From NCBI RefSeq assembly GCF_902859705.1, contig NZ_CADIJO010000007.1, forward strand, positions 124,001 to 188,000: a stretch of DNA of 64,000 nt, given 5' to 3'. Shown in pieces: positions 18,284 to 26,725 of this stretch (position 1 is the first letter of the stretch; every line of letters begins with the position of its first letter). This DNA comes from Achromobacter deleyi. Lineage in GTDB: Bacteria; Pseudomonadota; Gammaproteobacteria; Burkholderiales; Burkholderiaceae_B. The translations under genes and the position numbers were made by a program. The notes under the pieces were generated by a model. The model searched no databases. It worked only from the letters and a program-made list of their open reading frames with translations, and had not been told where the DNA came from.

Positions 18284-19651
18284 CTAGTTGATCTGCAAGG
18301 TATACATGGCCTGGCCGCGCACCAGCGTCAGCAGCAGGGGCTGCCCCGGTGCCGCGCCCGCCAGCAGCCCGCGCAGGTCGGCCAGCCGGCTGACCGGGCG
18401 CTGGTTGACACCGATGATGACGTCGCCGCGCTGCATCCGCGCGGCGACCGGGCCGCGGTCGGGGTAGGTGGCGCTGACGGCCACGCCGTCGTTGCCCTTC
18501 AAGCGCTGCTCGCGGCCGATCTCGGTGAATTCCACGCCGTTCAGCCGTGCATCCAGCGAGCCGCCGTGCAGCCGTTCGTTCTTTTCCGGCTCGATGCGCA
18601 GCACGGCTTCGGTGCGCTGGCCGGCGCGCAGCAGCGTCAGCCGCACCTGCTTGCCCACCGGCAGCAGTCCTTCGGCATTGCGCAACTGGGCGCTGGTGCC
18701 GATGGACTTGCCATCCACCGCCAGGATCTGGTCGCGCGCCTGCACGCCGGCCTGCTGCGCGGGCGAGCCGTCCGCCACGCGCGCCACCGCCACGCCCGTC
18801 GTGCCCGGCGCCAGGCCCAGTTGGCGGGCGTTGCGCGGCGTGACATCCACCGTATCCAGCCCCAGCCCGCCACGCTGCACCTGGCCATGTTGCAGCAACT
18901 GGCGCATGACTTCGCCGGCGAGGTTGGACGGAATGGCGAAGCCGATGCCGACGTTGCCGCCGGACGGCGTGTAGATCATGGTGTTGATGCCGACCAGTTC
19001 ACCGTTCAGGTTGACCAGCGCGCCGCCCGAGTTGCCGGGGTTGATGGATGCGTCGGTCTGGATGAAGTTCTGGTAGCCGGCCGCGCGCAGGCTGGAGCGT
19101 TCCAGCGCCGACACGATGCCCGACGAGGCCGACTGGCCCAGGCCGTAGGGGTCGCCGATGGCGACCACGAAGTCGCCCACCCGCAGGTCGCTGGAATCCG
19201 ACAGGGTCAGCGCCTGCAGCTTGTCGGGCGGAATGCGCAGCACGGCCAGGTCGGTGTCAGGGTCGCTGCCGACCACCGTGGCGGTGAAGCTGCGGCCGTC
19301 CTGCAACGAGACGCGAATGGACGTGGCGCCGCGCACCACGTGGTGATTGGTCAGGATGTTGCCCTGGGTGGCATCCACAATGACGCCCGAGCCGATGCTC
19401 TGGCGGCCGGCCCCGGCAGCCTGGCCGAGGCCGGCCGCCTGGCGGCTGTCGCCCTGGGCGGAAATGTTGACGACGGCGGGGGTGACGCGTTCCAGCATCG
19501 GCGCCAGTGACGGCAGCGGCTGGCCGTCCACGGCCATGGGCAGGGCGGCCCAGGCCGGCAAGGTGGCGGCGAGTGCGGCGGCCAGCGCCAGGTGTCGGCA
19601 AGCGCGGACGGCCTGCCGTGTGATGCCGCAGGCGGACGAAAGCAAAGTCAT
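18284..19651 (-). CDS. Periplasmic Do-type serine protease (DegP/DegQ family)
   Basis: The 455-residue protein has a signal peptide ending near LPAWAA. The trypsin-like domain has H104 (TNHHVV), D134 (DPDTDLAVL) and S208 (INPGNSGGALVN). Two PDZ domains follow, one with TTGVAVARVADGSPAQQAG and one with GDVIIGVNQRPVSRLADL. Such proteases degrade or chaperone misfolded envelope proteins. No regulatory anti-sigma cluster is adjacent. ATG 19651 gives a normal signal peptide; a start further upstream would lengthen it atypically. Confidence 0.93.
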   Translation of the reverse strand: MTLLSSACGITRQAVRACRHLALAAALAATLPAWAALPMAVDGQPLPSLAPMLERVTPAVVNISAQGDSRQAAGLGQAAGAGRQSIGSGVIVDATQGNILTNHHVVRGATSIRVSLQDGRSFTATVVGSDPDTDLAVLRIPPDKLQALTLSDSSDLRVGDFVVAIGDPYGLGQSASSGIVSALERSSLRAAGYQNFIQTDASINPGNSGGALVNLNGELVGINTMIYTPSGGNVGIGFAIPSNLAGEVMRQLLQHGQVQRGGLGLDTVDVTPRNARQLGLAPGTTGVAVARVADGSPAQQAGVQARDQILAVDGKSIGTSAQLRNAEGLLPVGKQVRLTLLRAGQRTEAVLRIEPEKNERLHGGSLDARLNGVEFTEIGREQRLKGNDGVAVSATYPDRGPVAARMQRGDVIIGVNQRPVSRLADLRGLLAGAAPGQPLLLTLVRGQAMYTLQIN

Positions 19652-19763
19652 GGAACCGGCAGGCAGCGCCTGTGTGGGGATCAGCGCGCCAGTATCGCCG
19701 CGCGCCGAGTCGCCCATATGACCGATAAAGCCCGCTTCGTGGCCGGTATCGCTGCCTTCCGTT

Positions 19764-21359
19764 TTAGAACCCGACCGCCTGTCCGTCGCGGCGCGAGTCC
19801 GACGCTGCCAGGTAGCCGCCCTGCGGCAGCCGGCAGATCAGCTGGGCTGAGCCGAATTCCAGGCTGTCGGCCGGCGCCACCGCGACGTTGTGGCCGCGTT
19901 GGCGCAAGGTTTGCACCACGTCGTCTGGCAGGTGCGCCTCGACATTGACTACCGGGCCTTTCTCGACCCGGAAGCGCGGCGCATCGCTCATGGCCTGCGG
20001 GTTCTGGCCGAAGGCCGCCAGGCGCGTCACCATCTGCAGGTGGCCCTGCGCCTGCATCGATCCGCCCATGACGCCGAACGACATCACCGGTTCGCCGCCG
20101 CGCGTGACGAAGGCGGGGATGATGGTGTGCATCGGCTTCTTGCGCGGCGCGACCTGGTTGGCGTGGCCGGGCGTCAGCACGAAGTTCAGGCCACGGTTGT
20201 GCAGGCTGATGCCGGTGCCCGGCACCACCACACCCGACCCGAAGCCGTGGTAGTTGGACTGGATGAACGACACCATGGTGCCGCTGGCATCGGCGGCGGT
20301 CAGGTAGACCGTGCCGCCGGTGGCGGGCGTGCCGGCCACCGGCACGGCGGCGCGGTCCATCGAGATCAGGCGGGCGCGCTCGGCCAGGTAGGCCGGGTCG
20401 AGCAGGGCGCGCGCATCGGTGCGCATGTGGCGCGGGTCGGCGACGTGATGGTGCAGGTCGGCGAACGCCAGCTTCATGGCCTCGATGCTGACGTGGTAGT
20501 AGTCGGCGCTGTCGCGGCCCATCGATTCCAGGTCGAACTGTTCCAGCATGCCCAGCGCCATCAGCGCCGAGATGCCCTGGCCGCTGGGCGGGATTTCGTG
20601 CAGCGTGTAGTCGCGGAACGACTGCGAGATCGGCTCGACCCATTCCGGGCGATGTTCGGCCAGGTCGTCGGCCGTCAGCGCGCCGCCCGAGCGGGCCGCG
20701 AAGTCGGCGATCCTGGCGGCCAGCGCGCCGCGGTAGAAGCTGTCGCCGCCGCTTTCGGCGATCTCGCGCAAGGTGCGGGCCTGGTCAGGAAAGCGCCACC
20801 ATTCGCCAGGCAACGGCGCCCGGCCTTGCGGCAGGAAGGCCTCGGCAAAGCCCGGCTCATTGGCCAGCTTGGGCATCTGGTTGGCCCATTGGCGGGCAAT
20901 GGTGGGGCTGACGGGAAAGCCGTTCTCGGCGTAGGCGATGGCCGGTTCGAACAGCGTGGCGAACGGCAGCTTGCCGAAGCGGTCCGACAGGGCCTTCCAG
21001 CCCGCCACCTGGCCCGGCACGGTGACCGTGCCCCAGCCCGTGGCCGGCATGGCCTCGCGTCCGGCGAAGTACTCGGGCGTCCAGGCGGCCGGCGCGCAGC
21101 CGCTGGAATTCAAGCCATGCAACCGCCCTTCGTGCCAGACCAGCGCGAACATGTCGCCGCCGATGCCGTTCATCACGGGTTCGACGACGGTCAGCGCGAT
21201 GGCGGTGGCGATGGCGCTGTCCACGGCATTGCCGCCCGCCAGCAGCATGCGCAGCCCGGCTTGCGCCGCCAGCGGCTGGCTGGTGGCGACCGCGTTGGCG
21301 GCCAGCACCGGCATTTTTCGGGAAGCGTAGGGGAAAGACCAATCGAAGGGGGAAGACAT
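19764..21359 (-). CDS. Gamma-glutamyltransferase / cephalosporin acylase family Ntn hydrolase
   Basis: The 531-residue precursor of the GGT family would self-cleave before the nucleophile threonine, probably T350 in GGTVYLTAADASG. A large subunit (LLAGGNAVDSAIATAIAL, GIGGDMFALVW) precedes it, and a small subunit follows with the SNYHGFGSG and FGVMGGSMQAQGH segments. No Sec signal is visible, so it is probably cytoplasmic, like YwrD-type members that hydrolyse gamma-glutamyl or acyl amides. It starts 22 bases after the Bug receptor gene on the same strand, so uptake and hydrolysis of one compound may be linked. Confidence 0.92.
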   Translation of the reverse strand: MSSPFDWSFPYASRKMPVLAANAVATSQPLAAQAGLRMLLAGGNAVDSAIATAIALTVVEPVMNGIGGDMFALVWHEGRLHGLNSSGCAPAAWTPEYFAGREAMPATGWGTVTVPGQVAGWKALSDRFGKLPFATLFEPAIAYAENGFPVSPTIARQWANQMPKLANEPGFAEAFLPQGRAPLPGEWWRFPDQARTLREIAESGGDSFYRGALAARIADFAARSGGALTADDLAEHRPEWVEPISQSFRDYTLHEIPPSGQGISALMALGMLEQFDLESMGRDSADYYHVSIEAMKLAFADLHHHVADPRHMRTDARALLDPAYLAERARLISMDRAAVPVAGTPATGGTVYLTAADASGTMVSFIQSNYHGFGSGVVVPGTGISLHNRGLNFVLTPGHANQVAPRKKPMHTIIPAFVTRGGEPVMSFGVMGGSMQAQGHLQMVTRLAAFGQNPQAMSDAPRFRVEKGPVVNVEAHLPDDVVQTLRQRGHNVAVAPADSLEFGSAQLICRLPQGGYLAASDSRRDGQAVGF

Positions 21360-21381
21360 GGGCAAGGTTTTCTAAGAAGGT

Positions 21382-22368
21382 TTACTGCGGCGTGATGCCG
21401 GCCTGGTCGATCAGTTGCTTGGTGCGCGGGATTTCGGCCTTGATGAAGGCGGCGAATTCCTCGCGGCTGCCGCCCCGGGGCTCGGCGCCGGCTTCGGCCA
21501 GCTTACCGCGCAGCACGGGGTCTGCAAGCACCTTGTTGACGGCGCGGTTCAGCTTGTCCAGCACCGGGGCCGGGGTGCCTTCGGGCGCCACCAGGCCGTA
21601 CCAGGGGGCGATGTCGTAGCCGGCGTAGCCTTGCTCGGCGATGGTGGGAATGTCCGGCGCCAGCGCCGAGCGCTGCGAATTCGACATGCCCAGCGCCAGC
21701 AGCGCGCCGCTCTTGACCTGCGGCAGGCCGGTCATGATGGTGTCGAAGTACATCGACACCTGGCCGCTCAGCAGCGCCGGAATGGCTTCGCCTGCGCCCT
21801 TGTACGGTACGTGCAGGATGTCGATGCCGGCCACCGACTTGAGCATTTCGCCGGCCATGTGCGACGTGGTGCCCGTGCCGAACGAGGCATAGGTCAGCTT
21901 GCCGGGGTTGGCGCGGGCGTAGGCCACCATTTCGGGCAGCGTCTTGAACGGCTGCTGCGGATTGGCCAGCAGGATGTTGGGCGTGTAGGCCACCATCGAC
22001 ACCAGCGCGAAGGCGTCCGGGTCGTAGGCCAGGCGTTTCTGCAGGAAGCGGTTGGTGACGATGGCGGCCGGGCCGCCCATCAGCAGCGTGTAGCCGTCGG
22101 GGGCCGAACGCGCCACCGAGGCGCTGCCGATCGCGGCGGCGGCGCCGGGGCGCGCTTCCACCACGAAAGGCTGGCCCAGTTCGGTGGACAGCGCCGCGCC
22201 CAGCTGGCGCGAAATCAGGTCGGTGGCCGACCCGGCCTGGAACGGCACCACGATGCGCACCGGATGCTGCGGCCAGTCGGTGGCGGCGGGGGCGCTTTGG
22301 GCGCCCGCCTGGGCGGTGAAGGCCAGGGCGGCGGCGCAGCCCAAGGCCCGGATGAGACGAAATTGCAT
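21382..22368 (-). CDS. Bug-family (TctC) periplasmic solute-binding protein
   Basis: The 328-residue protein has a signal peptide ending at AGAQS, then WPQHPVRIVVPFQAGSATD, the carboxylate-binding loop typical of Bug receptors. Family segments GKLTYASFGTGTTSHMAGE and HVPYKGAGEAIPALLSGQV follow. Bug receptors bind organic acids, amino acids or amides for tripartite tricarboxylate transporters. No tctA/tctB genes lie nearby, so it is an orphan receptor, as is common in Bordetella and Achromobacter. A clear AAGGGGA ribosome-binding site precedes ATG 22368. It heads a pair with the GGT gene and is divergent from the GntR regulator. Confidence 0.94.
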   Translation of the reverse strand: MQFRLIRALGCAAALAFTAQAGAQSAPAATDWPQHPVRIVVPFQAGSATDLISRQLGAALSTELGQPFVVEARPGAAAAIGSASVARSAPDGYTLLMGGPAAIVTNRFLQKRLAYDPDAFALVSMVAYTPNILLANPQQPFKTLPEMVAYARANPGKLTYASFGTGTTSHMAGEMLKSVAGIDILHVPYKGAGEAIPALLSGQVSMYFDTIMTGLPQVKSGALLALGMSNSQRSALAPDIPTIAEQGYAGYDIAPWYGLVAPEGTPAPVLDKLNRAVNKVLADPVLRGKLAEAGAEPRGGSREEFAAFIKAEIPRTKQLIDQAGITPQ

Positions 22369-22532
22369 GGATTCCCCTTGATCGTCAGGTAGTCAGGCTA
22401 TCTGGCCAGACGGTTGCGCCGGACGGGTCTGTCGCCCGTTGCGGTTGCGGCGGGCGCGCACGGCCGGCGCGCCAGGACTGGATTTGACGCGACCCGGCCG
22501 GATGCGGCCATAGGGATTTGCATCCATGGATC

Positions 22533-22544
22533 ATTGGATCCAAT
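22533..22544. promoter_or_regulatory. Candidate GntR operator (12-bp palindrome)
   Basis: ATTGGATCCAAT is a perfect palindrome lying directly upstream of the candidate -35 box of the GntR gene and within the divergent promoter region of the Bug/GGT pair. FCD-type GntR regulators usually bind short palindromes of this kind. A second partial copy (ATGGATC) lies just before it. Confidence 0.55.
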
Positions 22545-22572
22545 TTGTGTTATTTTTGCGTTTATCTATCAT
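22545..22572 (+). promoter_or_regulatory. Candidate sigma-70 promoter of the GntR gene
   Basis: TTGTGT and TATCAT are separated by 16 bases in a locally AT-rich stretch, 29 bases before the start codon at 22602. The palindrome at 22533-22544 touches the -35 box, which fits autoregulation. Confidence 0.45.
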
Positions 22573-22601
22573 GGCGGCTTTGCGAAACCCCGGGGACGAA
22601 G

Positions 22602-23258
22602 ATGCTGCAATTCCAGAAGACAGCCGTCAGCGCCGAAGAAGAGGCGTACCTGCACCTGCAGCGTGAAATCCGGCTGGGCAATTACCCGCCCGGGCACCGG
22701 CTCGTCCCGGACGTCATCGCCAGCGAAATCGGCACCAGCCGCATGCCGGTGCGCGGCGCGTTGCGCCGGCTGGCATCAGAAGGCCTGGTGGACATCCGCG
22801 CCAATCGCGGCGCCGTGGTGCGCGGCCTGAACCAGCAGGAAATGCGGGAAGTCTTCGAAATGCGTTCGGTGCTCGAAGGCCTGGCCATGCGCAACGCCGT
22901 GCTGAACATGAGCGCCGAACACGTGCGCCGCCTGGCCAGCATGCTGGACCAGCTGGAACAAGGGTCGGGCGACTACCTGGACTGGACCACCGCGCATCGC
23001 GATTTCCACGAATACCTGTGCAGCTTCTGCCAGCAGCCGCGCCTGCTGCGCCAGATATCAGAACTGCATTCGGTGGTCGAACCCTATATGCGCCTGTGGG
23101 CCGCCCAGCCGGGCCGCGTGCTGCGGGTGCGCGAGTCGCACCAGGAACTGATCGACGCGCTGAAAACGCGCGATCCCGACCAGTGCGAAGCGGCGATGCG
23201 CCAGCATGTGTTGAATACCGTGCCGGCGTTGCAGGCGTTCCTGGAACAGGCGGGCTGA
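22602..23258 (+). CDS. GntR-family regulator with FCD effector domain
   Basis: The 218-residue protein has a winged helix at about 15-75 (LVPDVIASEIGTSRMPVRG, then RRLASEGLVDIRANRGAVV). The all-helical FCD domain shows VFEMRSVLEGLAMR and the metal/ligand histidines in HRDFHEYL and ESHQELIDAL. It probably controls the divergent Bug receptor and gamma-glutamyltransferase genes, with a catabolic intermediate as effector. The start at ATG 22602 gives the usual short N terminus. Confidence 0.92.
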   Translation: MLQFQKTAVSAEEEAYLHLQREIRLGNYPPGHRLVPDVIASEIGTSRMPVRGALRRLASEGLVDIRANRGAVVRGLNQQEMREVFEMRSVLEGLAMRNAVLNMSAEHVRRLASMLDQLEQGSGDYLDWTTAHRDFHEYLCSFCQQPRLLRQISELHSVVEPYMRLWAAQPGRVLRVRESHQELIDALKTRDPDQCEAAMRQHVLNTVPALQAFLEQAG

Positions 23259-23277
23259 TCGGACAGGGGCGACGGCC

Positions 23278-23331
23278 CCGGCGCCAAGACTCCGGCACCA
23301 GACGCCGGCACCAGACTCCGGCGCCAAGCTC
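23278..23331. repeat. Four-unit short tandem repeat, 13-14 bp period
   Basis: Four units lie head to tail at 23278-23291, 23292-23304, 23305-23317 and 23318-23331. Each starts CCGGC and continues GCCAAG or ACCAGA; the two outer units resemble each other, as do the two inner ones. The repeat fills most of the 86-base gap between two converging genes and has internal dyad character (CCGGCGCC), so its transcript could fold. Confidence 0.75.
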
Positions 23332-23344
23332 GTCGCCGCCTCCG

Positions 23345-24241
23345 TCACGCTTCGCGCAGCTTGCGTTTCGGCTTGCGCTTGAACTTCACTTCACTGGCCA
23401 GCACCCCGGCCACGATCAGCGCGGCGCCCGCCAGCGCCAGCGCGGGCAGGCGGTCGCCCGCCAGCCGGCCGACGATGCCGCCCCACACCGGCTCGCCCGC
23501 ATAGATCACGGTGGCGCGGGTGGGTGATACCGACTTCTGCGCCCAGTTCATCGTCAGCTGGATCACTGCGCTGGCCAGGCCCAGGCCGATGGCCGCGCCG
23601 GCCCACAGCCACGAGAACGCGGGCACGCCTTCGCCCAGCACCGGCATCAGCGCAAACGACACCAGCCCCGCCGTCAGCAACTGCACGGCGGTGACGCGGC
23701 GGCTGTCCACCGATTGGGCGAAATGGCCGATCAGGATGATCTCGGCGGCAATGGCCGCGGCGCCGGCCAGGGTGGCGATTTCGCCGGGGCTGAAATGCAG
23801 CGACCCGGCCTGGGGCCCGGCCAGCAGCACCAGGCCGGCGAAGGCCAGCGTCACGCCGACCCAGCTCATCAGGCCGGGCGGGCGCTTCTGCACCGCCCAT
23901 TGCAACAGCGGCACGATTGGCACGTACAGTGCCGTGATGAACGCCGACTGGCTGCTGCTGATGGTGCGCAGTCCGACCGTCTGCAGGTAATAGCCCAGGA
24001 ACAGCGCGCAGCCGATCGCGATGCCCGCGCCGGCCTCGTGCCGCGTCAGGCCCGCCATGTGCTTGCGAAACAGCAGCATCGACATCGCGCCGGCAATGGT
24101 GAAGCGCAGCCCCACGAAGAACAGCGGTCCGCTATGCTGCATGGCGATATGGATAATGAGGAAGGTGCTTCCCCACAGCATGGTGACCAGCACCAGGGCG
24201 ATTTCCTGGCGCGACAGGGCGAACATCGATTTGGGCTTCAC
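23345..24241 (-). CDS. DMT-superfamily (EamA) transporter
   Basis: The protein has ten hydrophobic helices in two EamA repeats (MLWGSTFLIIHIAMQHSGP in the first, GLGLASAVIQLTMNWAQKS leading the second). It ends in a strongly basic tail (KFKRKPKRKLREA). EamA carriers usually export amino acids or other metabolites through the inner membrane. The start is GTG 24241 or ATG 24226; the latter begins at MFALSRQE and leaves a slightly larger divergent gap. It faces an XRE-cupin regulator whose start is only about 23 bases away, so the two probably share control elements. Confidence 0.88.
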   Translation of the reverse strand: MKPKSMFALSRQEIALVLVTMLWGSTFLIIHIAMQHSGPLFFVGLRFTIAGAMSMLLFRKHMAGLTRHEAGAGIAIGCALFLGYYLQTVGLRTISSSQSAFITALYVPIVPLLQWAVQKRPPGLMSWVGVTLAFAGLVLLAGPQAGSLHFSPGEIATLAGAAAIAAEIILIGHFAQSVDSRRVTAVQLLTAGLVSFALMPVLGEGVPAFSWLWAGAAIGLGLASAVIQLTMNWAQKSVSPTRATVIYAGEPVWGGIVGRLAGDRLPALALAGAALIVAGVLASEVKFKRKPKRKLREA

Positions 24242-24264
24242 GGCAGACTTCAGGCGTCACTAAT

Positions 24265-24834
24265 TTGAGCAATATACTGCACATTACGAATTCCGACAGC
24301 GATGTCCTCACCCACGTCGGGGCCAACCTGAAGCGGTTGCGCAAGGCGGCGGGCCTGAGCCAGACCGCGCTGGCCGATGCGTCCGGCATCAGCCGCCGCA
24401 TGATCGCGGGGTTGGAAGCCGGTACGGCCAACATCAGCCTGTCCAGCCTGGACAAGCTGGCGCATGCGTTGGGAGTGGGGTTCGTGGACCTGGTCAGCGA
24501 TCCGGCGCGAGAACGCCGCCGCATCGAGGCCCGCGCCTGGCGCGGCAAGCGGGCGGGCAGCCAGGCGGTGCTGCTGGGCGCGGCGCCGGCCAGTTGCGAA
24601 GCGCAGTTGTGGCTATGGGTGCTGGCGCCCGGCGAGACCTATGTGGCCGAGCCCGATCCGCCCGGCTGGCACGAAATGGTCTACGTCATGGAAGGCGCGC
24701 TGCAGCTGGAATTGTCGGGCGTGGCCCAGCAGGTGGCGGCCAACGATTTCGTCATCTACAGCAGCGCCCAGCCGTACGTGTACCGCAACGACGGCGAGTC
24801 GCCGCTGCGGTTTGTGCGCAATGTCTTGAGGTAG
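24265..24834 (+). CDS. XRE-family regulator with C-terminal cupin domain
   Basis: The 189-residue protein has a helix-turn-helix at about 17-72 (LKRLRKAAGLSQTALADAS, then ISRRMIAGLEAG) and a small beta-barrel cupin at about 105-185 (PPGWHEMVYVMEGALQLEL). This fusion typically senses a small ligand and controls a neighbouring transporter, here the divergent EamA gene. The start is unclear. TTG 24265 is the only near-upstream start codon, and no ribosome-binding site fits, so the mRNA may be leaderless. A GCA-N6-TGC dyad (GCAATATACTGC) lies just inside the reading frame. Confidence 0.85.
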   Translation: MSNILHITNSDSDVLTHVGANLKRLRKAAGLSQTALADASGISRRMIAGLEAGTANISLSSLDKLAHALGVGFVDLVSDPARERRRIEARAWRGKRAGSQAVLLGAAPASCEAQLWLWVLAPGETYVAEPDPPGWHEMVYVMEGALQLELSGVAQQVAANDFVIYSSAQPYVYRNDGESPLRFVRNVLR

Positions 24835-24885
24835 CGCGGCGCGGGCCCAGGCCGGGATTCGCGCCTGGAAACCTGCTGGCGATCG

Positions 24886-25674
24886 CTACGCCAGCTCCGG
24901 CCGCGCGAAGCGCCGGTTCTTCAGCACCGGCAGCACCTCGCGCGCATGGCGGATGCGCTCGGGGTCCAGGTCGGCGAACAGCAGCGTGGCCTGCTCGCCC
25001 GCCTGGGCGATCACCACCCCCAGCGGGTCCACCACCATGCTCGCACCGATGTTGCGCGGCCCGCATTCGCCCACCGCGGCCACGTAGCAGGTGTTTTCCA
25101 GCGCCCGCGCAGTGCTCAGCACCGCCCAGTGCGCTTCCTTCAGCGGCCCCTTGACCCAGGCCGACGGCACCACCAGCACGTCGGCGCCGTCCAGCGCCAG
25201 GCGGCGCGCCAGCTCGGGAAAGCGCAGGTCGTAGCAGGTCATCATGCCGACCTGCATGCCGGCCACCGGCACCAGCGGCGGCACATCCGACCCCGGCACC
25301 ACGTTGACGGACTCCTGCATCGAAAACGCGTCGTACAGGTGCAGCTTGCGGTACTGGGCGATGATCTCGCCGCGGCGCAGCGCCACCTGCGTGTTCCAGA
25401 CGCGGCCGCCGTCGGCCGGCGTATGCACGGTCATGATGACGGTCAGGTCCAGCGCACGCGAGGCATCCAGCAGTTGCGACAGGAACGGGCCGTCCAGCGG
25501 CTGGGCGGCGCGGCGCACCAGGTCGGGGTCGGCGATGTCGCGGGCCAGGATGCCTTCTGGCAGCACCAGCAGGTCGGCGCCGGCGGCGGCCGCGCGGCGG
25601 ATCAGGTCCTGGCAAAGGCGGGCATTGTCTTCCCAGGTCGGATGGACGGCGAATTGCCCCAGGGCGATTTTCAT
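24886..25674 (-). CDS. Carbon-nitrogen hydrolase, YbeM-like (deaminated glutathione amidase type)
   Basis: The 262-residue nitrilase-superfamily enzyme has catalytic E40 (VLPEG), K110 (YRKLHLYD) and C147 (MTCYDLRFPE). Segments GQFAVHPTWEDNA, AKLHLYDAF-like and GPLKEAHWAVL resemble E. coli YbeM closely. YbeM-type enzymes cleave the amide of deaminated glutathione as metabolite repair. Here it is the last gene of a unit with a Bug receptor and a binding-protein-like gene, 42 bases downstream, so it may instead hydrolyse an imported amide. A good AAGGA ribosome-binding site precedes the start. Confidence 0.88.
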   Translation of the reverse strand: MKIALGQFAVHPTWEDNARLCQDLIRRAAAAGADLLVLPEGILARDIADPDLVRRAAQPLDGPFLSQLLDASRALDLTVIMTVHTPADGGRVWNTQVALRRGEIIAQYRKLHLYDAFSMQESVNVVPGSDVPPLVPVAGMQVGMMTCYDLRFPELARRLALDGADVLVVPSAWVKGPLKEAHWAVLSTARALENTCYVAAVGECGPRNIGASMVVDPLGVVIAQAGEQATLLFADLDPERIRHAREVLPVLKNRRFARPELA

Positions 25675-25716
25675 GGCGATTCCTTGGCGGTGATGGGTTG
25701 ACGCGTCGGCGGGCGT

Positions 25717-26670
25717 TCAGGACGCGTGCGGGAACAGTTCGGCCGGCGTCATGACGCGGTCGGCCAGCTGCTGCGCATGCAGTTCGGTGGCGAAGTCGGC
25801 GATCATCTTGCGGTTCGGTTCCAGCCCGTTGCGGTTCCAGCCGGCGGGCAGGTCGCGCGAGGTCTGGATCAATTCGTCCAGCATCCAGGGCGTGGTGTCG
25901 GCGTACTTGCGGCGCTTGTCCAGCCACATCGTGGCGGACGCGTCCAGCGCTTCGCTCAGTGCCTGCGCCACCCACGGGTGGGCCTCGGCCAGCGCGGGCT
26001 TGATGCCCAGCAGGTGAATGCCCGGCACGTAACCGACCTGATGGAAGTAATCCACCTCGCTGTCGCGGCAGGCCGGCAGCAGTTGGCGCAGGTCCGACCC
26101 GGCATCGAAGAAGCCGTCGGGCATGAACGGCGTGAACACGGCGTCCAGTTCGCCAGCGCGCAGCAGGTCCACCAGCGGCCGCTCGCCGGGCGCCGCCTCG
26201 ATCACGCCGGGTCGGCCAAAGCCGCCCAGCCGGTCGGTGACGGGATGCGCCTCGGTCAGGCGGCCCACTTGCCAGAGGGCGTCGTCCACGCCGATGCCTA
26301 CGCGCCGCAGCAGCGCGCGGGTCCAGGTGTTGCCCGAATCCTGCCAGCCCGTCATGCCGATGCGCGCGCCGGCCAACTGGTCCAGCCGGGTGATGCCGCT
26401 GGACCGCGCGGTGATGATGCAGCGGTGGCGAAAGCCGCGCATCAGGAAATGCGGCACGCCGACGATGTCGTGGCGGCCGCGGGCGCGGCCCAGGCTGTAG
26501 CGGCTCATCGACATCTCGCCCGCATCGAAGCGCGGGTCGCTGGCCAGGTCGTCGGGCAAAGTGCCGACGCGATGCACGTCCAGGTCGATGCCGGGGACGG
26601 TGACGTCGCCGAGTGCGAGCGGCACGATGTAATCCCAGTCGCGCACGGCGAGCCGGATCTTGATCTTCAT
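25717..26670 (-). CDS. 4,5-dihydroxyphthalate decarboxylase-like / substrate-binding-like protein
   Basis: The 317-residue protein starting at ATG 26670 opens MKIKIRLAVRDWDYIVPLAL and GIDLDVHRVG. It continues with the FDAGEMSMSRYSLGRARG and GARIGMTGWQDSGNTWTRA segments typical of Pht5-like proteins. These have a periplasmic-binding-protein fold but no signal peptide, and none is seen here. Some members decarboxylate 4,5-dihydroxyphthalate; most are uncharacterised. It lies 55 bases after a Bug receptor gene and 42 before an amidase gene, suggesting a role in using the same organic acid or amide. Confidence 0.72.
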   Translation of the reverse strand: MKIKIRLAVRDWDYIVPLALGDVTVPGIDLDVHRVGTLPDDLASDPRFDAGEMSMSRYSLGRARGRHDIVGVPHFLMRGFRHRCIITARSSGITRLDQLAGARIGMTGWQDSGNTWTRALLRRVGIGVDDALWQVGRLTEAHPVTDRLGGFGRPGVIEAAPGERPLVDLLRAGELDAVFTPFMPDGFFDAGSDLRQLLPACRDSEVDYFHQVGYVPGIHLLGIKPALAEAHPWVAQALSEALDASATMWLDKRRKYADTTPWMLDELIQTSRDLPAGWNRNGLEPNRKMIADFATELHAQQLADRVMTPAELFPHAS

Positions 26671-26725
26671 GGGAGCAGTCCTCGCGGCCGGACGGCCGCG
26701 GTTCAGGGTAGGGAAACGGGGCCGT

